Below are positions 60,394 to 64,000 of a stretch of DNA of 64,000 bases, one piece after another. Under the pieces are notes generated by a model. The model saw only the letters and a list, made by a program, of their open reading frames with translations, made no database searches and had not been told where the DNA came from. The first letter of the stretch is position 1, and each line of letters opens with the position of its first letter. The position numbers were made by a program, and so were the translations under genes. Source of the stretch: Tritrichomonas musculus (taxonomy: Eukaryota; Parabasalia; Tritrichomonadida; Tritrichomonadidae); NCBI GenBank assembly GCA_039105265.1, contig JAPFFF010000001.1, positions 9,672,001 through 9,736,000 of the forward strand. The letters are read 5' to 3'.

Positions 60394-60747
60394 TCAGAAA
60401 AAATATCCTGTATCGCTCTCTATATGAAAGCGCCATTCACCACTCTCAGTTTGATAATAGTTAACGGGATAGGTTATTCCGTCAATTTCTGTACTAATAT
60501 AAATATCTGTACCATCAGGGATATCTTCATCATAATCAAATATAAAATCAAACTCTTTTACAACTCCAGCGTCATCAGTCATCGTCCCAACAAGATGAGT
60601 TCCCCTATTCATTTTTATTTTGACTTCCCACATGCCTGAACTATCTTGTACATTTTCAAATGGGATATCTATAGCTTTTTTGTATGTCAAATCAGTTTTG
60701 CTTCGATATTTATTATCCGCTTCTTCTTTTGTATACAGGTTATCCAT
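60394..60747 (-). CDS. P3 part: fibre-like protein
   Basis: 117 residues. The start DNLYTKEEADNKYRSKTDL has the shaft-repeat style of the P2 fibre (YTSAQVEEKF, YETKEVAEEKYALKTDI). The rest is beta-rich (WEVKIKMNRGTHLVGTMTDD) and may be a head domain. Confidence 0.5.
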   Translation of the reverse strand: MDNLYTKEEADNKYRSKTDLTYKKAIDIPFENVQDSSGMWEVKIKMNRGTHLVGTMTDDAGVVKEFDFIFDYDEDIPDGTDIYISTEIDGITYPVNYYQTESGEWRFHIESDTGYFF

Positions 60748-60816
60748 GTTAATCATATTATTTTTTAAGGGTTGAGTATACAAATATTGAATCCAAAAAA
60801 AACGATAAATATTCAA

Positions 60817-62791
60817 ATCTTCTCAATATTAATCTACACACATAGCATAAAATAAAGGGCATGTATATGTTCTAATTGAAAGTATTTATTTGAATAATCC
60901 AAAGCTCACGTAAATGATTTTATGAAAACCCAAAATAAGTGAAAACTATAAAAAAATGAAATTTTTGAAAAGAGACTACAAGTTTTTAGATGAATGATGA
61001 CGATTATTCAGTATATTAATTGAAAAAAAGAATAAATTCATAACAAACTAATAGAAAGCTTTTATGTTTAAATTTTTTTGGTCAGAGTTAATTATTATAT
61101 TATTTTGAAGATATCTTTATTAGTTTCTTATAAATCGTGTAAGAATTATTATAAACCAAATTAATTAGAATTAAATTAAGTGGTTAAGGCTGGGGTGTCT
61201 TTTTGAAATTGAATACTTGTTTTTAGCAATTCCTTTCAATTTTTTTTAAAATTTGAATGCTTGGAATATACTTTAAAATTTTATATTGTAAAATGAAAAA
61301 ATAAAAAAGTTTGGTTTAATTTTATTTTAGTAAATAAAATATGTCTTTGGAAGTAAACATTTTTCTAGAAATATTAATTCAATTGACAGATTCAAAAAAG
61401 GCTTGGCCTCCCAGAGCTAATGTTTAATAATGACATAAAAATTCAGCAAATTCATGATGATCACAAAAAAACGCTAGAAACACTTAAAACTCTAGAATAT
61501 CGAATTATAAATTAAACAATATAGAAAAGCGAAAAAAGAGAGCAATAGAAAAATCAAAAAAGGTGACTACAGATCATCATCTGATTCTTCATATTCTTCA
61601 GAATCTTTTGAATAAAAATTAATTCAATTAAATAGATATTTGTCTTGTTTTATATTCATATATTATACTTCCATAATCTTCATCATCCTCATCTTCTTCT
61701 TCATCATCCACATCCTCATCTTCATCATCATCTTCTTCTTCTTCATTATCTTCATCCTCATTTTCTTCATCATTATCTTCTTCTTCTTCTTCATTATCTT
61801 CATCTTCTTCTTCTTCTTCATCATCATCTTCTTCTTCTTCCTCATCTTCTTCATCATTATCTTCTTCTTCTTCATTATCTTCATCATCTTCTTCATCTTC
61901 ATCATCATCATCCTTATCATTTTCATAATCATAATCATATTCGTCATCATCATAATAATAATATTCTTCTTCATTATTTTCATCATTTTTTATTCAATCA
62001 TTTGCTTTTTTATAATCATTTTTAACACTCTTCTATCATCTCATGATTTCATAAAAAGTAAATACTCTGAATTCATAATGAAAAGCGTTTTTTATTAATA
62101 AAAGTCATAGATTCATCGACCAAATTTTGTAAAATAAATAAATAATTGTTTTATTCTCGTGAGAAAAAATAACTGCTCTAAGATACTTTTTCTTTTTATA
62201 AACTTTTTAAAGTAAATGAAATAATAGCTTAGCTATATTATATTGCTATTATGAATTGTAATATTTATATCAATTTTATATGATTTTGAAAATTTGTTAA
62301 TTCGCTGGGGAAATGATCGATCTGAAAGATATTCCTAATGAATATAACTTGTTTACAAAAGAATTGCCAGTTATAACGAAAAAGAAACAATTTTTTAAAT
62401 TGAATTAATAATGAATAATAATTATTAATGAAGGTTAAAAAAAATTAGCAAAATCAGATTGGAATGTAGAAAAAAATCAAATGGGAATATTATTATATTG
62501 AAAATATAATGAATGTGAAAATAAGATATTGAATTTATATTTGATACTTGAAAAATGCGCTGAAAACGCAATGATATCAGCATGTTTTGATATGAATGAT
62601 CATGAAATGTGAATAGATCCCGAAAATAATGCTTTATTATATTTTAATTAGAAAAAAAATAGAATGATATATTGGCCATATAGGTCAAATTTATTAAAAT
62701 AGAATTAGTTTTTTTTCAAACAAAAAAAGAGAAACTAATTTACTTTTTTCTTGATTATAAAAGATTCTTATAAAATAATATAATCATATTT
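60817..62791. other. AT-rich interior of the P3 relic
   Basis: About 2 kb without a supported gene. It contains the CTT/CAT microsatellite at 61665-61990. Short coding-like scraps are visible but not long enough to name. Confidence 0.5.
61665..61990. repeat. CTT/CAT-rich microsatellite
   Basis: About 325 bp of mixed TTC and TCA triplets. On the minus strand one frame reads almost only Asp and Glu, so this may be an expanded acidic tract of a former gene or a free microsatellite. Confidence 0.9.
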
Positions 62792-63175
62792 CTAAAAATT
62801 ATTCTTTAATTCATCTAATGCTTCATTTACTTCATCAACAGTTGGGAATTCATTTAAAGTAGTAGCTAGAGCTGTATTATTCTTTTCTATCTGTTCATGT
62901 AATGTATTTATCTTGTTATGTAAAACATCAATATCACAAGTATACGCTAAATCATTTGTGGTGAATTCCATTCTTCTTTTTGCTGTATTTTCTTTAATAT
63001 GTATTCCACCAACCCTAAGTTTATTTGGGTTTGATATAACAAATGTTTTGTCATTCATAGTGCATCTAGGAAAATCATTTGTTCCTTGGTTATTAATTGT
63101 TCCACCAGTAATATTAATTGTTACTATATTCCCTTCATAATCAACATCATTGTATTCACTAACTTTTTGCTCCAT
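62792..63175 (-). CDS. P3 part: coiled-coil fibre/surface fragment
   Basis: 127 residues with a beta-rich N-terminal half (VTINITGGTINNQG) and a C-terminal coiled coil (LHNKINTLHEQIEKN) ending in NEFPTVDEVNEALDEL. The last stretch matches NYPTVDEANEGLDVL in the P1 surface protein, just before its coiled coil. Confidence 0.5.
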   Translation of the reverse strand: MEQKVSEYNDVDYEGNIVTINITGGTINNQGTNDFPRCTMNDKTFVISNPNKLRVGGIHIKENTAKRRMEFTTNDLAYTCDIDVLHNKINTLHEQIEKNNTALATTLNEFPTVDEVNEALDELKNNF

Positions 63176-63389
63176 AGTAGTGATGGATGTTCCTAATCGG
63201 GACCAGATAAATTTCAAATATAACAGCCACCTATTACCCAGATTTGAAGGTCATATAGCCATTTTCAATTGAGCTCCAAACTTTGAATTTTTAGCATGGA
63301 TATGCATCCTGAAATACCAAAATTCAAATTCGATTAAACCCAAAAATAACGCGATTCTCGAATCAATTCAAATTTTTATCCAGTTAGAT

Positions 63390-63656
63390 ATGAATTCAGT
63401 TGTTGCCATTCCACAACTTAGCAATGTCGAAGCTAATGGTGCCAAACTCGATTTCCTCGAACGTGTAATTCTCAAGAAATACCCACAATGGAAATCCCTT
63501 GCATTCAATTACCACAACGATGATGATTTCATGGATGATCTCATTGATACAATATCAAATTTTGAAACTGATTTAGAATCTCTTCGTACCAAAATCATAG
63601 ATGGTGATAGCTTTGATCGCAAGGTATTTGATTTGAGCAGGTTTAGATGCTATTGA
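63390..63656 (+). CDS. Uncharacterised small host-type ORF
   Basis: 88 residues, helical (AKLDFLERVILKKYPQWKSL), balanced composition, no known motif. Its codon use and base composition are richer in C than the flanks, which supports a real host exon. TTTTTATCCAG precedes the ATG. It may be the helical first part of a gene continuing in the same family as the next ORF. Confidence 0.45.
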   Translation: MNSVVAIPQLSNVEANGAKLDFLERVILKKYPQWKSLAFNYHNDDDFMDDLIDTISNFETDLESLRTKIIDGDSFDRKVFDLSRFRCY

Positions 63657-63772
63657 AAATACTTGAATTCTCATATGAATATGCGGGATTTTTTTATATT
63701 TTTGGACACAACTTCGTATGAGTTCATATCTAGCTAGTTCGCAATGCAACTCAATTTTTTATTAAGCTTGAA

Positions 63773-64000
63773 ATGGAATCAACTGGGACAAACACATCAA
63801 TGTCAGCTGTTGTCGAACGAATAAATGATGATTTCGAATACATCCAGTATAATGAGAAGCTCCGTTTGATACATTCCATTAATGATGATTTGTACCAAGC
63901 TTAAAGCATTCTCACTGCATGTAATTCAAAGAAACAGATTCGCCATTGGTTTGATAACAAATCAACACAGGAATTGCTCGAAAATGGGTCTGGTAGAATT
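63773..64000 (+). pseudogene. Homeobox-like host gene or pseudogene, cut by the window end
   Basis: 43 codons (MESTGTNTSMSAVV ... INDDLYQA) end at a TAA at 63902-63904. The same frame then continues open to the window edge with SKKQIRHWFDNKSTQEL, a homeodomain helix-3-like W-F-x-N-K pattern. Either the ORF is a pseudogene with one in-frame stop, or a short ORF precedes a separate reading unit. It resembles the small protein at 58258-58479 in architecture. Confidence 0.4.

Larger units (their letters stand above)
59440..63217. mobile_element. Decayed Polinton P3 (one end plus fibre-like genes)
   Basis: Starts with AGTAGTAGTATAG, like the P1 and P2 termini, followed by a GC-rich palindrome (TATAGGCTGGG ... 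CCCAGCCTACA). Three ORF parts on the minus strand resemble the terminal surface/fibre genes of P1 and P2. I see no polymerase, integrase or capsid gene and no second terminus, so it is a partial, broken and old copy with several breaks. The inner boundary is approximate. Confidence 0.6.

Noticed and set aside
61640-62098. Ile/Phe-, His- and Met-rich ORFs across the CTT/CAT microsatellite
   Set aside because: All are translations of a triplet microsatellite with single-residue composition; no start context or homology supports a gene.
1-64000. LTR retrotransposon or retrovirus signals because of the rve integrases
   Set aside because: No reverse transcriptase, primer-binding site or LTR is present; the integrases lie with PolB and capsid genes in TIR-bounded elements.
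1-64000. tRNA, rRNA or snRNA genes
   Set aside because: I saw no cloverleaf-like or rRNA-like stretch; the window is too AT-rich and the few GC-rich spots are element ends or palindromes.

Overview
The window is an AT-rich stretch of a eukaryotic, probably parabasalid (trichomonad) genome. The closest fit from memory is a Tritrichomonas-like species. Reasons: intron-free ORFs, a TCATTTTT initiator-like motif a few bases before host-type start codons, an intact MULE transposase fused to the DUF3447/ankyrin-type N-terminus that is hugely expanded in trichomonads, small homeobox-like ORFs, and a heavy load of Polinton (Maverick) elements. All of this is inferred from sequence alone; no search was run.

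Layout. (1) 1-25333: Polinton P1, apparently whole apart from the left tip cut by the window edge. It carries an HNH nuclease, adenain-like protease, minor capsid/penton candidate, integrase, packaging ATPase, major capsid protein, protein-primed PolB, two giant related surface/fibre-like proteins and about ten unrecognised genes. (2) 25334-26612: a DDE (pogo/Tc1-like) transposase gene that P1 interrupted. (3) 26613-28297: AT-rich DNA and the left part of a ~1-kb dispersed repeat. (4) 28298-44840: Polinton P2, whole and of a clearly different lineage, inserted in that repeat with a 5-bp target duplication (GTTGA). It carries MCP, ATPase, PolB, integrase, a repeat-built fibre and accessory genes, with TIR arms full of tandem repeats. 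(5) 44841-51877: the rest of the repeat, long AT-rich DNA, and a decayed Polinton end at about 48.2-49.1 kb. (6) 51878-54895: the intact ankyrin/AT-hook/MULE/SWIM fusion. (7) 54896-59439: AT-rich DNA, a perfect 27-bp hairpin, an uninterrupted inverted copy of the ~1-kb repeat (57047-58078, an empty site for P2), a homeobox-like small gene and a Tc1/mariner transposase fragment. (8) 59440-about 63217: a third, decayed Polinton (P3) abutting that fragment. (9) 63218-64000: host-like sequence with two small ORFs.

How the parts work together. In each whole Polinton, PolB and integrase would copy and insert the element, while MCP, the penton candidate, ATPase and (in P1) protease are the virion set. 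The largest variable genes are fibre or surface-like. The element ends carry AGTAGT termini followed by a subterminal palindrome. P1 genes share a T-run plus TAAATG motif at their starts that resembles late promoters of large DNA viruses. The most novel-looking items are the giant paired surface proteins of P1 and their relics in two other elements, the recurrent dynein-light-chain-like TQT/GVQT motifs, the OTU-like N-terminal domains of both PolBs, the paralogous empty site proving the P2 insertion, and the ankyrin-MULE chimera.
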